A stretch of DNA of 64,000 bases from Chrysomallon squamiferum (Eukaryota > Mollusca > Gastropoda > Neomphalida > Peltospiridae). Each line of letters opens with the position of its first letter. Position 1 is the stretch's first letter. The notes under the pieces were generated by a model. That model ran no database searches and was not told the DNA's origin. It saw nothing but the letters and a program-made list of their open reading frames with translations. Of the stretch, positions 37,401 through 50,100 are shown one piece after another. Both the position numbers and the translations under genes were made by a program. The stretch is from assembly GCA_012295275.1 (NCBI GenBank), contig CM022670.1:11917083-11981082 (forward strand), read 5' to 3'.

Positions 37401-37825
37401 TATTAGTAAACTACTAATGGTACTACTATTACTAATGTGCTTATTTTTAGGAAAGTAACAAAATATCTGTTAAACATTTTCAGTGAAAAAAGCAAGTTGG
37501 AACTGAAAACCAATTACCTGAAGAAAAAAAAAACATGGTTTTATTTTTAGAGATTAATAAAGAAAATTAAGAGACTCGAATAAAATAAAAAAGAAAAGGA
37601 AAAACTTTATATCCATTTCAGATACAAAAAAAGAGAAAAAAACAAAAACATTAAAAAAATTGACAAACAGTTGATATTAAAAGATTGGAAATAAGAAAGA
37701 AAAAAAATAAATTAGATGTAAAAATGTAGGGAAAAAGAAAATCAATGCAGTTCCTGATTGAGGATAGATTAATGGAAAAAAGAAAACTGAAACCAAAAAT
37801 AAAAACATTCTGAATGAGTATTAGA

Positions 37826-37990
37826 AAGATTAATGACTTTAGAAGAATATGAGAATAAACAGTAATACAGTTTCTGACTAAAAATAGATTAATGAGAAAT
37901 GATTAAAAAAACCAAAAACGGGAAAATGATATATATATATATATATATATTTTTTGTTTTGAATGTTTTATTTTTTAAATATTTTCAAAC

Positions 37991-38041
<51 letters not shown>

Positions 38042-38241
38042 TCATTTTTTCTTCAAAATTTTATTTTTTAAAATATTTTCATATATATATCTAAAGTTTG
38101 AAAATATTTAAAAAAATAAAATATATATATATATATATAATTTTCCCTTTTTTTTTTTTTTAAATTATTACTCATTAATCTATTTTTAGTCAGAAACTGT
38201 GTTACTATTTACTCTCATATTCTTCAAATGTTATTAATCTT
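37826..38241. repeat. Large inverted repeat (palindrome), arms about 105 bp, TA-rich centre
   Basis: The left arm (37826-37930) contains AGAAGAATATGAGA, CAGTTTCTGACTAAAAATAG and ATTAATGAG. The right arm (38139-38241) carries their complements in reverse order: CTCATTAATC, TATTTTTAGTCAGAAACTG and TCTCATATTCTTC. A second nested pair, TTTTAAATATTTTCAAACTT (37972-37991) against AAAGTTTGAAAATATTTAAA (38093-38112), flanks a (TA)n centre. A weaker direct copy of the left arm (GCAGTTCCTGATTGAGGATA) lies at about 37747. Confidence 0.9.
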
Positions 38242-38937
38242 AAGGTTAGGGTTACAGTTAATATATATATATATAAAAATTTGAAGAAAAATATTAATGA
38301 AAGATTGTGTAAAGGAAAAATGTTTGACCTTTTTCAGAAATATTTAAAAAATGTTTCGAAGTTAATTTGATTCTATTCACATAGTGTCCTGCTGTCTTAT
38401 TATTTTAATTTTTTAATTTATTTTTTGTCATCGTAAATTAGAAACATATACAATCTGTTCTTCTTTGTTTCCTTTATTATTTTCATTTTTATTTACCTCT
38501 TTATGCTGCTTTCATTTTTTTTTTCTTTCTTTCTTTCTTTTCTTTCTTTCCTTCATTGACTCGTAAAGTAAAATTTGTTGTAACTGAAAGTGGATTTCAA
38601 GAAACACTTGTGGGTTAACCTTCCAATTATTTCAGAAACCATGACAAATTATTTTGCCTTAGCGTTGCTGTTGTTACTCGAAGCAGAGACATCTCACTTT
38701 AGCCACATTAATGCTAAGGCTTTTAGCCAAGTGTTGTGAATTCCGAATCCAGTTTCATGTATAATCAATCTGATATTGATTATTAACTGAAGATTGTTTG
38801 CCATTCCTGTCCTTGGTTCTGACAATCTTTGTGAGTAGTTTTTTTTTTTTTTTTTGCTTCCATCAAGGACTTGGATAGAGGTAACATTGGGAAACACAGA
38901 GGGAGAGAGAGAGAGTGGAGTAGAGAGGTGGCTAGCG

Positions 38938-40612
38938 TGAAAGTGTGATAAAGATATAATTATAGAGAGTGTGATAAAGATACGATTATAGAGAGTGTGA
39001 TAAACATATGATTATAGAGAGTGTGATAAAGACATGATTATAGAGAGTGTGATAAAGATATGATTATAGAGAGTGTGATAAAGACATGATTATAGAGAGT
39101 GTGATAAAGATATGATTATACAGAGTGTGGTAAAGACATGATTATAGAGTATGATAAAAACATGATTATTGAGTGTGATAAAGACATGATTATAGAGTGT
39201 GATAGAGACATGATTATAGAGTGTGATAAAGACATGATTATAGAGTGTGATAGAGATATGATTATAGAGAGTGTGATAAAGACATGATTATAGAGTGTGA
39301 TAAAGACATGATTATAGAGTGTGATAGAGACATGATTATAGAGTGTGATAGAGATATGATTATAGAGAGTGTGATAAAGACATGATTATAGAGTGTGATA
39401 TAGATATGATTATAGAGAGTGTGATAAAGACATAATTATAGAGAGTGACAAATACATGATTATAGAGTGATAGAGAAATGATTATGGAGAGTGTGATAAA
39501 GATATGATTATAGAGTGTGATAAAGATATGATTATAGAATGTGACAAAGATATGATTATAGAGTGTGATAAAGATATGATTATAGAGTGTGACAAAGATA
39601 TGATTATAGAGTGTGATAAAGATATGATTATAGAGTGTGATAGAGATATGATTATAGAGTGTGATAAAGATAAGATTATAGAGAGTGTGATAAAGACATG
39701 ATTATAGAGTGTGATAAAGACATGATTATAGAGTGTGATAAAGACATGATTATAGAGTGTGATAAAGATAAGATTATAGAGAGTGTGACAAATACATGAT
39801 TATAGAGAGTGTGATAAAGACATGATTATAGAGTGTGATAGAGATATGATTATGGAGAGTGTGATAAAGACATGATTATAGAGTGTGATAAAGATAAGAT
39901 TATAGAGTGTGATAAAGATAAGATTATAGAGTGTGATAAAGACATGATTATAGAGTGTGATAAAGACATGATTATAGAGTGTGATAAAGATATGATTATA
40001 GAGTGTGATAAAGACATGATTATGATTATAGATTATGGAGAGTGTGATAAAGATAAGATTATAGAATAAAGACATGATTATAGAGTGTGATAAAGATAAG
40101 ATTATAGAGAGTGTGATTATAGAGTGTGATAAAGACATGATTATAGAGTGTGATAGAGATATGATTATGGAGAGTGTGATAAAGATATGATTATAGAGTG
40201 TGACAAAGATGATTATAGAGTGTGATAAAGATATGATTATAGAGTTTGATAAAGACATGATTACAGAGTGTGATAAAGACATGATTATAGAGTGTGATAA
40301 AGATAAGATTATAGAGAGTGTGATAAAGACATGATTATAGAGAGTGTGATAAAGACATGATTATAGAGTGTGATAAAGATATGATTATAGAGAGTGTGAT
40401 AAAGACATGATTAAAGAGTGTGATAAAGACATGATTATAGAGTGTGATAGAGATATGATTATGGAGAGTGTGATAAAGATATGATTATAGAGTGTGATAA
40501 AGATATGATTATAGAGTGTGATAAAGACATGATTATAGAGTGTGATAAAGATATGATTATAGAGTGTGATAAAGATAAGATTATAGAGAGTGATAAAAAT
40601 ATGATTATGGAG
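38938..40612. repeat. 1.7 kb minisatellite, 24/26 bp unit
   Basis: The 24 bp unit is GTGATAAAGACATGATTATA plus GAGT; a 26 bp form has an extra AG (GAGAGT). Dividing length by unit size gives about 65-70 copies. Variants include GATATG, GATAAG, GATAGAG and GACAAAG. Runs of the 24 bp form stay in frame and produce a spurious MIIECDKD peptide repeat on the + strand, with a Ser/His/Ile counterpart on the minus strand. Neither is a gene. Confidence 0.97.
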
Positions 40613-43158
40613 AGGTTGTAATAGAGTATTAGCATTGGTAGCTTACATTTATTTACTGTGAAAACCAGTGACTAGGATATGTGTACGTAACCTAATTGTG
40701 AGTTAATTCCAGAACAGTTCAAACTAGGATTTAACACACATTATAATGATATATATTGCAATAGCTTTATTTACTTACAAGTATCTTGTAGTCAGTATCT
40801 TTGTTTTGGTTACCTTGGTAGTGCTATTATTCTGCTTAAATCCACATCAGAATGTAACGTGAGACACTATTTACTTTAGGTGGTTGGTTTAGATTTTTAT
40901 TTATATTGGAATATTCTGTTAAAATTAAGTTAAAATTAGTGTACTCTTTACTGATAGAAAGGTTTCACAGAAAGAAGATAATCCTTATCATTTCTATTTG
41001 TTTTTTGTTTGTTTGTTTGTTTGTTTGTTTATTTATTTCAGTATTTTCTTTAATTTTAATATTTGCACTTTTAATTATTGTTGTTGCTATTGTACAATTC
41101 AGTATTTTTAATTGTTTTCTTTAATTTACTGCTTCATTTTCTTATTTCATGTCATTATTGTCATTTCCATTATTTAGAAATTGTTACTTTTATATATATT
41201 TTCTCATAACAGTTTAAATAAATAAATAAATAAATAAAAAATAAAAATAATAGTGAATAAATAAACAACAACCACAGCAGCAGCAACCATAATAATAAAA
41301 TAAATACATAAATAAATAAATAAAAAATAAATACATAAATAAAATAAAATAAAAAGATCATCTCAGTTTAAAATTGGTTTGGCCTTAAGTAACAAACAAA
41401 CAAACAAACCTTTTGCGTGGCCTAAGCTGTCAGGTTCTTGTAGTACAGCTTATTTCCTCTGCTGGTCGTCTTCTGCTGAAGATTACACTGTTCTAGTGGT
41501 CAGTATTGCCTTCATTAATCTGCTGGACTTTGCCGTGGCCATCTCTTGGACTCTAAGACACCCAGGGAATTCTGAGATGGATGGGTTTTTGTGAGGCAAA
41601 ACGAGCTTTGGTGAGAAACTGAATTTAAGAGTGAACATGAGTGAAGGAAAAATATTGTGGGTTTAATTTCACCGTGTAATTCTCTGTAGACTGCTAACAG
41701 ACAACAATACACAGTTTTACATGTGTCTGTGTGTCTGTTATTCTCTACAGATTGCCTGAATAATGAGGTAAATTTAAAAAAAAAAAAATTGTTTTTAAAA
41801 GTTACTATAGTTACAGTTGTATACATTCCTTTCTGCTTTTGTTTATGATTTTACACTTATGGGTTGAGTGTTGTGTATAGTTAAGTTACTTAACACACTT
41901 ACTTACCTTTGGTCAGAGTTGTCTATTGGGTGAAGGGAGTAATAGAACTGGGAATATGTCATTAATAGTAGTTTAGCAATTATAAAAATAGGATTAGTGA
42001 AAATTGTAGAAATAGTAATAGTGGTAGTAATAGTAGTAGTAGTAGAAGTAGTAGTTATTGTTGTAATAGCTGTAGTAATAATGGTATTAATATGTTTAAC
42101 AGTAGTAGTAATAATAATAATAATTTCAGTTGTATAATATTATTTTTATTTCACTAATACAATATAAAATACTCTTTCTTCACTAATGCTTTCCTTTTTG
42201 TTTCTTTTTCTTTTCTTTTTCTACTTTTTTTTTTTTTTTTTTTTTTTTTTTGGATATTATATTTTCAGGTTAGTTTCATCAATAACTATTTTACTGACAT
42301 TATGTTAACTTAGAGATATTCCAGTAGTGAATATTTGCTTTGTGGTGGGTTTTTTTAAGTAAACAGTTGATTGTTATTTATATTCTAATCTTTTTTTTTT
42401 TCTTTTTCTTCTTTTTTCTCTTCTCTTATCCTTGTTCAGTACATTCCCAGTTCAAAAGTAGGTCAGTTTTGTAATATCATTTGTGACAGGCCATCAAGAA
42501 ATGGACAAAAAGTGCATTTTAAAAAATCATTTTAGATGTTAGTTTCAAAATCTAAATTAAATCAAGTTTTACTACTGTTAGCATTATTTAGAAGGAAGAT
42601 GTTATATATTAAAATGAACAGGTGGCAGTGTATTTTGAATGTTTGAGAGTTACGTTTATAAATATTTATGTGCACATGTTGTTTATATATCATATTTATA
42701 GGTATATTTAATTTATTTATCATATTCCATGTGCATTAAAGAATAAACATATACATTTTTTAATACTATTTTTGGAATTCAAAATGTAACATAATGGCTA
42801 TTAAAGGAAGGAATAGAATAAGAGAAGAAGAAGAAAAAAAAAAAGAGTACAAATTAGCATAGTTTTTTTTTAATTATGTAGTAACTCTTGAGTGACTTTT
42901 TGTACCTTTGATAGAAACAGGTCACATTTGTAAAGTGTGACTTTAGCTATTGGTTTCAGTGTCTTTGTATGTGTCTTTTACACCGCTAAACAGTTTCTTT
43001 TATACAATATGTCACTGCATACAAAGTGCTCATTACCTGCCAACTGGTGACATTCTGACATAACAAATAACCAAACAGTAAATAAATAAATAAATAAATA
43101 AAAGGTAATATGAAGAACAATATATATATAAAAAAAAAATGCTTTATATATGCAAGAT

Positions 43159-43193
<35 letters not shown>

Positions 43194-43659
43194 TGGTTTT
43201 CAGTATAATACAAAGCACATTTAAATAAAACATGTTGTCTGTTTTGTATGAATTTATTGCATGTGTACAAAACATTTACTTGCTGTGTATATTTGCATAG
43301 CCTATGGAATATTCAAGTCTGTTGAACTTATTCTCTGTGTTTGTGTTTGTGAGTGGGTGGGTGTCTTCTTTCAGAGGTATAGTTAAGTATAAAATGCACG
43401 TTATTTTTTTAAAATGCTGATAAATGAATTTACCTTGCCAGATAAGTACCAGATGATTAAGTACCTTCAATAATAATAATAATAATAATAATGTGATTTA
43501 AAAAAAAATACAGTAATACTATATATGTTTTTAATTTCAATGTAATCCACCATTGAAAGAAAAATATTAAAAATATTTAGTGTGAGTGAAAACTACTTTC
43601 TAAAAGTAAATTTAATATTTGTGAAATTTAAGAGAAACTGTGTTATTCATTTGATTTGA

Positions 43660-43752
43660 TTTTATTTTTTTATTTTATTTTATTTTATTTTATTTTATTT
43701 TATTTTATTTTGTTTTGTTTTATTTTATTTTATTTTATTTATTTTATTTTAT
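43660..43752. repeat. (TTTTA)n pentamer repeat
   Basis: About seventeen TTTTA/TTTTG units. Confidence 0.95.
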
Positions 43753-43839
43753 TATCAATTTATTTATTTTAAAAAAATGTTTTTACTTAATTTTCAGTAT
43801 ATATAAAGTGTATTCATTAAAATATGTAATGTTATTTGT

Positions 43840-44100
43840 TACTACCACCAGCAGTCTGTACTACTGCCATTACTTGTGCAGTAAAACTTACTATTTCTGG
43901 TTTTATAACCACTGGTATGATCCTACTTCTTGTACTTTTACTGCTACAAAATTTATTACAGTTGTTATCATTATCAATTCTATCTGTTACCACTACTGTT
44001 ACATCTACTATTACATCTGCTGTTACTCTGATTACAGCTGCTACAATAACAACACAACATAACACTACTACTGTATCTACGATTGCTGCTACCCCTACTA
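43840..44100. repeat. Degenerate (ACT)n / (ATT)n tract
   Basis: Imperfect ACT, ATT and TGT triplets over about 260 bases keep several frames open on both strands at once, as expected of a decayed triplet repeat and not of a gene. Confidence 0.7.
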
Positions 44101-47100
44101 TTTTTTTCTATTGTCAAACAGAATTTTCTTCATAATGGATGGATACAACAAGAATACACAAAAATGTTATATAACTGAATTAAACATCTTTATGATATTA
44201 TTTACTTTTTTTTTTTTAAATTATTCTTATTTGTTTATTTATTTATATAATTTTAAAAGTTTTTAAAAACATTTTTAAGCTGTTTTTTTTATTTTATTTT
44301 TTTTATTCTCATTTATATATAATCATTAAGCTTGAAGAGAGACATTCTCAGTTTAGTAGATTGGGGCTGCATATAGAAATTCACATTTCCAAGCTCTTTC
44401 ATTAAAAGAAAAGAAATCTCTTCCATCAAAAAGGAAATGAAAAAGATAATTAATTCCAAAGAAAGAATGGAAAAGGAAAAAGCAAAAAAAAAAAAAAAAG
44501 AAGAAAAAAGAAAAACAAATGTCTTTTTTTCTTCTCACCTTCACTTTATTTACAGAAAATAGAAAAACAGAACAAAGCAAAATAGTGGAAGCAGGTTTAG
44601 AAAAAGATTCAGCAGGAAAACAAAAGTAAACAGTGTTTCTCAGAATAGATTCTTACTCAGATCTTGATGTAGTTTCAACAAGTTGATTAACTCAGTAGTT
44701 ACGTTGCAGAATGTTTGGCATTCTGGTTTCTTTTGTGAGCTATGAAAGGAAAAAGAAGAAATGTTTCAACTTTCATTTGCTGGGTATGTTTTTTTTAAAC
44801 AGATGAGTGTAGAACTAGGTATTTACTTTGATAATGTTTATCACTGTGTGTGTGTGTCTGTTGTATTGTGTTGTAGTTAAAGACAGTATTGATTTTGTAT
44901 TTGTATTTGACAAATATCACATTTATATTTATTTAGTTTACTTACTTATTATTTTTTGTACATTTGTTTATTAATATTATTATTTCATTTATTTTGTTTT
45001 GTATGTGTTTGTGTATGTGTACGTTTGTTGTGTTCAATGAATTTTTAAATTTCTTTATTATTATTCTTATGCTTTTTTTTTTTATTTTTTTTTTTTTTTT
45101 TTTTGTGTGTATGTGTGTGAATGGTGCTGTGTTCAGTGACTTCTTTCTCAAATTAATCTTTAGGTAAAATGGCTTGAATCCAGGTTTACAGTTTAAAACG
45201 ACTGTATTTATTTAGTGTAAATTTTATTTTATTTGATATTTGACAATTATCACCTTTATATTTATTTAGTTTTGAGTCAGTTTTTGTAATTTTTTTTTTT
45301 TTTCTTTATTACCTTTTTTTTTTTTTTAAATTGGTTTGTTATTATTTTATTTATTTAGGATATATTTTTCACATTGTTCCTTTCATTTCGATTTTATTTT
45401 ATTTCTTTCCATTTGGTTTAGTTTAGTCCAGATAGCTTGTTAAAGATTAATAATAAAATTAACTAATAAACTACTAAGATAAAATAAAAGGAAAGTTAAG
45501 AGTGGATTAGAATGTCATTTCAGAGTATTTGTTGGTGTGCCAACTCTTTTAATTAAAAACAAATTGTTAATAATGTTTATCAGGGTTTGAAGTTAGGGGA
45601 GTGGGTCTAATTTTGACTGATGTCAATTTAATAATATTACTTTTAATCATGTTTTTGTGTAGTTTTTATTTTACTAATTGTAGTTTCTTGATCTTCTTTT
45701 TTTTCTTTCTTTCTTTGTTTCTATGATTAGGAGTGGTGGTGTGACTTTTTTTGTTTGTTTAATTATTTTATTAGTTCTTTGTGTGTGTTAGTGTGTCTTT
45801 TCAAAAATTTAATTTCTATTATATTTGGAAAAATAAATATAATGGAATATTTATAATTTAAATTAAAAAAAAAGGATTCATATTTTGAATACAGTACAAA
45901 ACATATGCCTGCATAACATTGTATTTTAGAAGAATTTTATATGTAAGTGTGTATGTATATTTGTTGTTTATGTGTGTGTTTGATTATTATGTTGACTTTA
46001 GCAGGCATTTATCATTCACTGACAAACAAAATTTAATTCTACCTCTGAGCAGAAAATATGAATTAAGTGAAACATGGGAATATTTAGTATAATTATAAAA
46101 AATGTAAAAAATGAAAAAATTACAACATTACTGTACTTTGAACTTACAATATACAAGTTTAAACTAATCAATCAGTGCAAGGTGTAACTATAAAAGAGAA
46201 AATTCCGTAAATAAAAAGATTACCATGACTTTAATGTTATTTGAACTTATTACTTGAGTTCACATTAGTTTAGAGGTTTAGTCTACAAATTATGATGGGA
46301 TTTTCTGGTCATGGAGTCCATTAGAGAGATGGATGGAATAGCTTTTCACTTGAAGTTAATTAGCAGAGAAAAGTTGTTGTTTTTTTTTATCATAGATAAC
46401 TCTATGTAAGTTTCTGAGTTTAATAAACATTTAAATTTGGTAAAAAGAATTAAAAAAAAAAATAAAAAAATAAATAAAGGTGTTTGACTTGATAGACTGA
46501 AAAGCCATTTTACTAGAAGTTCATTTGCCACATTTATTAATTTGTATCTGGATTCCACTGATTGCAAGAAATCCATATATCATATTAATTATAAACCTAT
46601 TTATTATACCTTCAGTATTTCAAGTAAAATATTTACTATTTCATAGACTTTAATTATTTATTTATTTATTTATTTATTATTATTATTATTATTAATGAGA
46701 ACAACATGGCTACCTTTTGTTATGTCAGTTAGCAGCAAGCATTCTTTTTCATGAATATATTAATTTTTACACAAGCATTGAAAGCATAACTTAAATTTTC
46801 GAGATAAAGTTAATAAGACTCAGAGAAAGCTGAATAAAACTGATAATGACAGAATTTCTCCATCTTTATGACAACAACAGTATTTTCATTCTAATCACAT
46901 GTTATTATATATATATTTTTTTTTAATTTGAATTATTTCATTGAATTCTGAAAGAAAAAGAAAAATAAAGATTATCCTCTTGAGTATCTTTTATGACACT
47001 TTTATAACACTGAGTTCACTGAAATACAATAAAAAATAAATTAAAAAAATCCATTGTATGTAGTAATTTAATGTTTATTTGGCCTTGTTTTGTGGCTGGA

Positions 47101-47141
47101 TAATGGAAAGGTTAACTAACATACATCCAGAAGAAAGAAAA

Positions 47142-47151
47142 TAAATAAATA

Positions 47152-47195
<44 letters not shown>
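47142..47195. repeat. (AAT)n microsatellite
   Basis: AAAT units, then about fifteen AAT/TAA units, then an A-rich tail. Confidence 0.9.
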
Positions 47196-47196
<1 letters not shown>

Positions 47197-50100
47197 AATA
47201 AAAAGAAAGAAAAAAAAGAAAGATATATCTTAGTTCATCATCATTTGATCACTGAGGCAGTTCTTTCATTAATGTGCTTGTCTGTAACCTTTTAATTCTT
47301 CTTCTATTTTTTTCTTCTTTTCTTTTTTTTTCTCTTCAAAGACTGCGTAAATAGACATTAATGTTCCAGACAGAGGCAATTTCTCAAACTGACTTTTTAT
47401 GATTTACCACTGTTATCATTTCTCCTAATATCCTCTCTTAACAGCTCCTGTTTTCCAACAATCCATCATCACTGGTGATTTTTATTGATGGTAAAAAAAA
47501 TTATTAACGAGGATAGTTTGCACCAGGTAATGTGTTTCATTTGCCATGAATAATTAATGACTGCAGTTTTGTTTTTATTACGACTTGATAAATAACCAGT
47601 AGCGAGTGATTTAATTCAGTCTGTATTAATAAACTCGTAAGTTATCCGTTAACACTGATAGGTCTGTCTTTACGATTTAACGTAAAACACAGGAATTTTT
47701 TTTTTTTTAAATCTGTTTCTCACAGAAAGCAGTGAGTGAATGTTTTTAATCTTTCAACACAGAAAAATCACAAGTGATTGTCTTTAACAGCTGAAAGCAA
47801 AATTCAAATACAAACTCCCTTTAAAGTTTTAACACTTAGGTCATCAAGTAATGGCCTTTAAGATTTTTAAACTCCTGAATTAAATTATTTAAATATAATC
47901 TTTTCACAGCCAAAACTAGTTAATAAATAAATTTAAACCCATTAAATTTGCCTACTTATTTACTTGATGACAGTTATAATATTTTTACACTGTGACGTTC
48001 TTTATAATTTGATACTGAACAAATTGAGTGACTGCCTTTAATCTTTGTAATTTCATTTCCTTTGCCATTTTAATAAACCTTTCAGTCAGAAATAATTGCA
48101 GTTATGTCAGAAAAGAGAAAACCAGTGAGAAATGCAGATAATGATTTTCAGATGTCCAGTGAAAGCGTTGCCAAGTTTTAGTAAATTCCAAGAGAAGCCA
48201 TACTTCTACAATACTGTTTGTTTGATAACAAGGTTTATGTAGTTTAATTATATCTGAGTTAATTTCACTACCAGTGTGTTATATTTACATAGATGAATAA
48301 GGTAGATGAATATGCATACATGCACATGCACTCACATTCAGTGTTTGTGCATGCACACATGCACACACACACACACACACCACAAAAATGCTTGACCTTT
48401 CTTCTTTTTCTCTTTTTTTTTATATTTTTCTCTCCTTTCCTTTCTTTCCAGTTCCCTTTCTTGTTCCTTTTTCAAATTCTTTCTTTCCATTACTCTTCCT
48501 TATCTCATTCTCTCTGTCTGTCTATCTATCAGTGTATCTGAATTTTTGTTCATTCTTTCTTTTCTATTTTTTTAAAGAATAGAACATCATTTTTATCATT
48601 AACATTTAATAAGAAATTTTCCAGACTTTTATCAGTGTTTCTGTGTAATAAAATATGTAACTGTTTTATTTTTAACCTCTTTATCTTGTCAGGTAACTGG
48701 CTGGTTAGAATACTTACTTATTTTATTTATTTGTTTGGTTGTTTGTTTATTTATTTAAATATTTATATGTTTATTTATTTATTTATTTGTTTGTTGTTTG
48801 TTTAAAATCTGTATATGTAGGTTATTGTGTCAACATATGTATATGATTTATTTCAGAACATAATATGAGTTTTCCTTAATATTGAAAGAAAAAAGAAGAA
48901 AAAAGGAATTCCTTTGTTACTAATTGAGGGCACTGTTCATATAATCATTTTGATTAGATGGGAAAGCATGTATTAATGGTGTTTGATTATAACATTCAGG
49001 TGGTAGTGGCAGAATGTGAAATAGCTTAATGCTTAATGTGTACACTAAGACGAATTGACCCTTTGTTCCTTGGTTTCTGAGCAAACATTTCTACAGTTGA
49101 GTAACAGTCACAGTGTACTGAAAAATCTGTTATATGTGAATAGATGAATCACTGACTTTATTTTTGTATTTGTCACAGGAATAAAAAATTTCTGAAATGA
49201 CAAGTGAAGGTGAAAAAAGACCTGTTAAGATTTTGTTGCTTTTTTTCAACTTTATTTGAGTTAATTGTCTTTTTCTTTTCTATTTATTTATTTATTCATT
49301 TATTTATTTATTTTTAATGAAGGCATTTATCATTCTTTTAATGAAATAAATTAGAAAAATTACTTTATTATATAGAATCTCCATATAAATTCTGAATATC
49401 TCATTTCAAATTCACTTTAAAACGCTACAGTAATTTTAGTTTATGTTTATGTTGTTTTCTGGCTACATAAGTCAGTTTTTAAAATAAATAGCATAACTAT
49501 TAATGATTTATTCTGTTACAAATAAAAAACATTTATAATTAGTTGTTATTAAACTTGCGTTAAAGAATTTTATTTTATTTTATTTTATTTTATTTTATTT
49601 CATTTCATTTTATTGTTTATTACATTTCTAAAAGAACCAAGGAAAAAAAAACTAACACATAATATTACAAATAAAATAAATGTACTGAAAGGCTTTGACA
49701 ACGAAATTATATTTGACTTAATTCATTTTATTGGTTTAGAATCGACCTAACTTTTTCTTTTCAGCTTTTATTTTTATTTTTACTTTTTTTTATTTGTTGT
49801 GGTTTGTTTTGCTGCTGTTTTTTTTTTTTTTTCCCCTTCTTTCCTTTTACAAAACAAAATTTGTTTGCTTTAATTTCTAGTATTTTAATTCACTTCAGAT
49901 AATAGACATCCATTAAGTAATTACTTAACAAATAAACAAGAAAAAAGTGTTTCTATGGCAACATTGATCCACATTAGTGTTTTGATGTATGCTAGAAGTG
50001 TTTTCCGTCGACTCAGTTTGTCAGAAATATTTGATACTCAGACATAAAGCTTCGCTGCAGACATTAAGATTAGTAACAGGCTTGGTGAACTAGCTGGTTA

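Noticed and set aside
39504-40282. Long open frames of MIIECDKD repeats on + and of Ser/His/Ile repeats on -
   Set aside because: They arise because the 24 bp minisatellite unit is divisible by three. The 26 bp units break the frame, and there is no start or splice context.
43715-44135. Hydrophobic 99-115 residue open frames
   Set aside because: They derive from a degenerate ACT/ATT tract and a TTTTA repeat. Both strands are open and no domain is visible.
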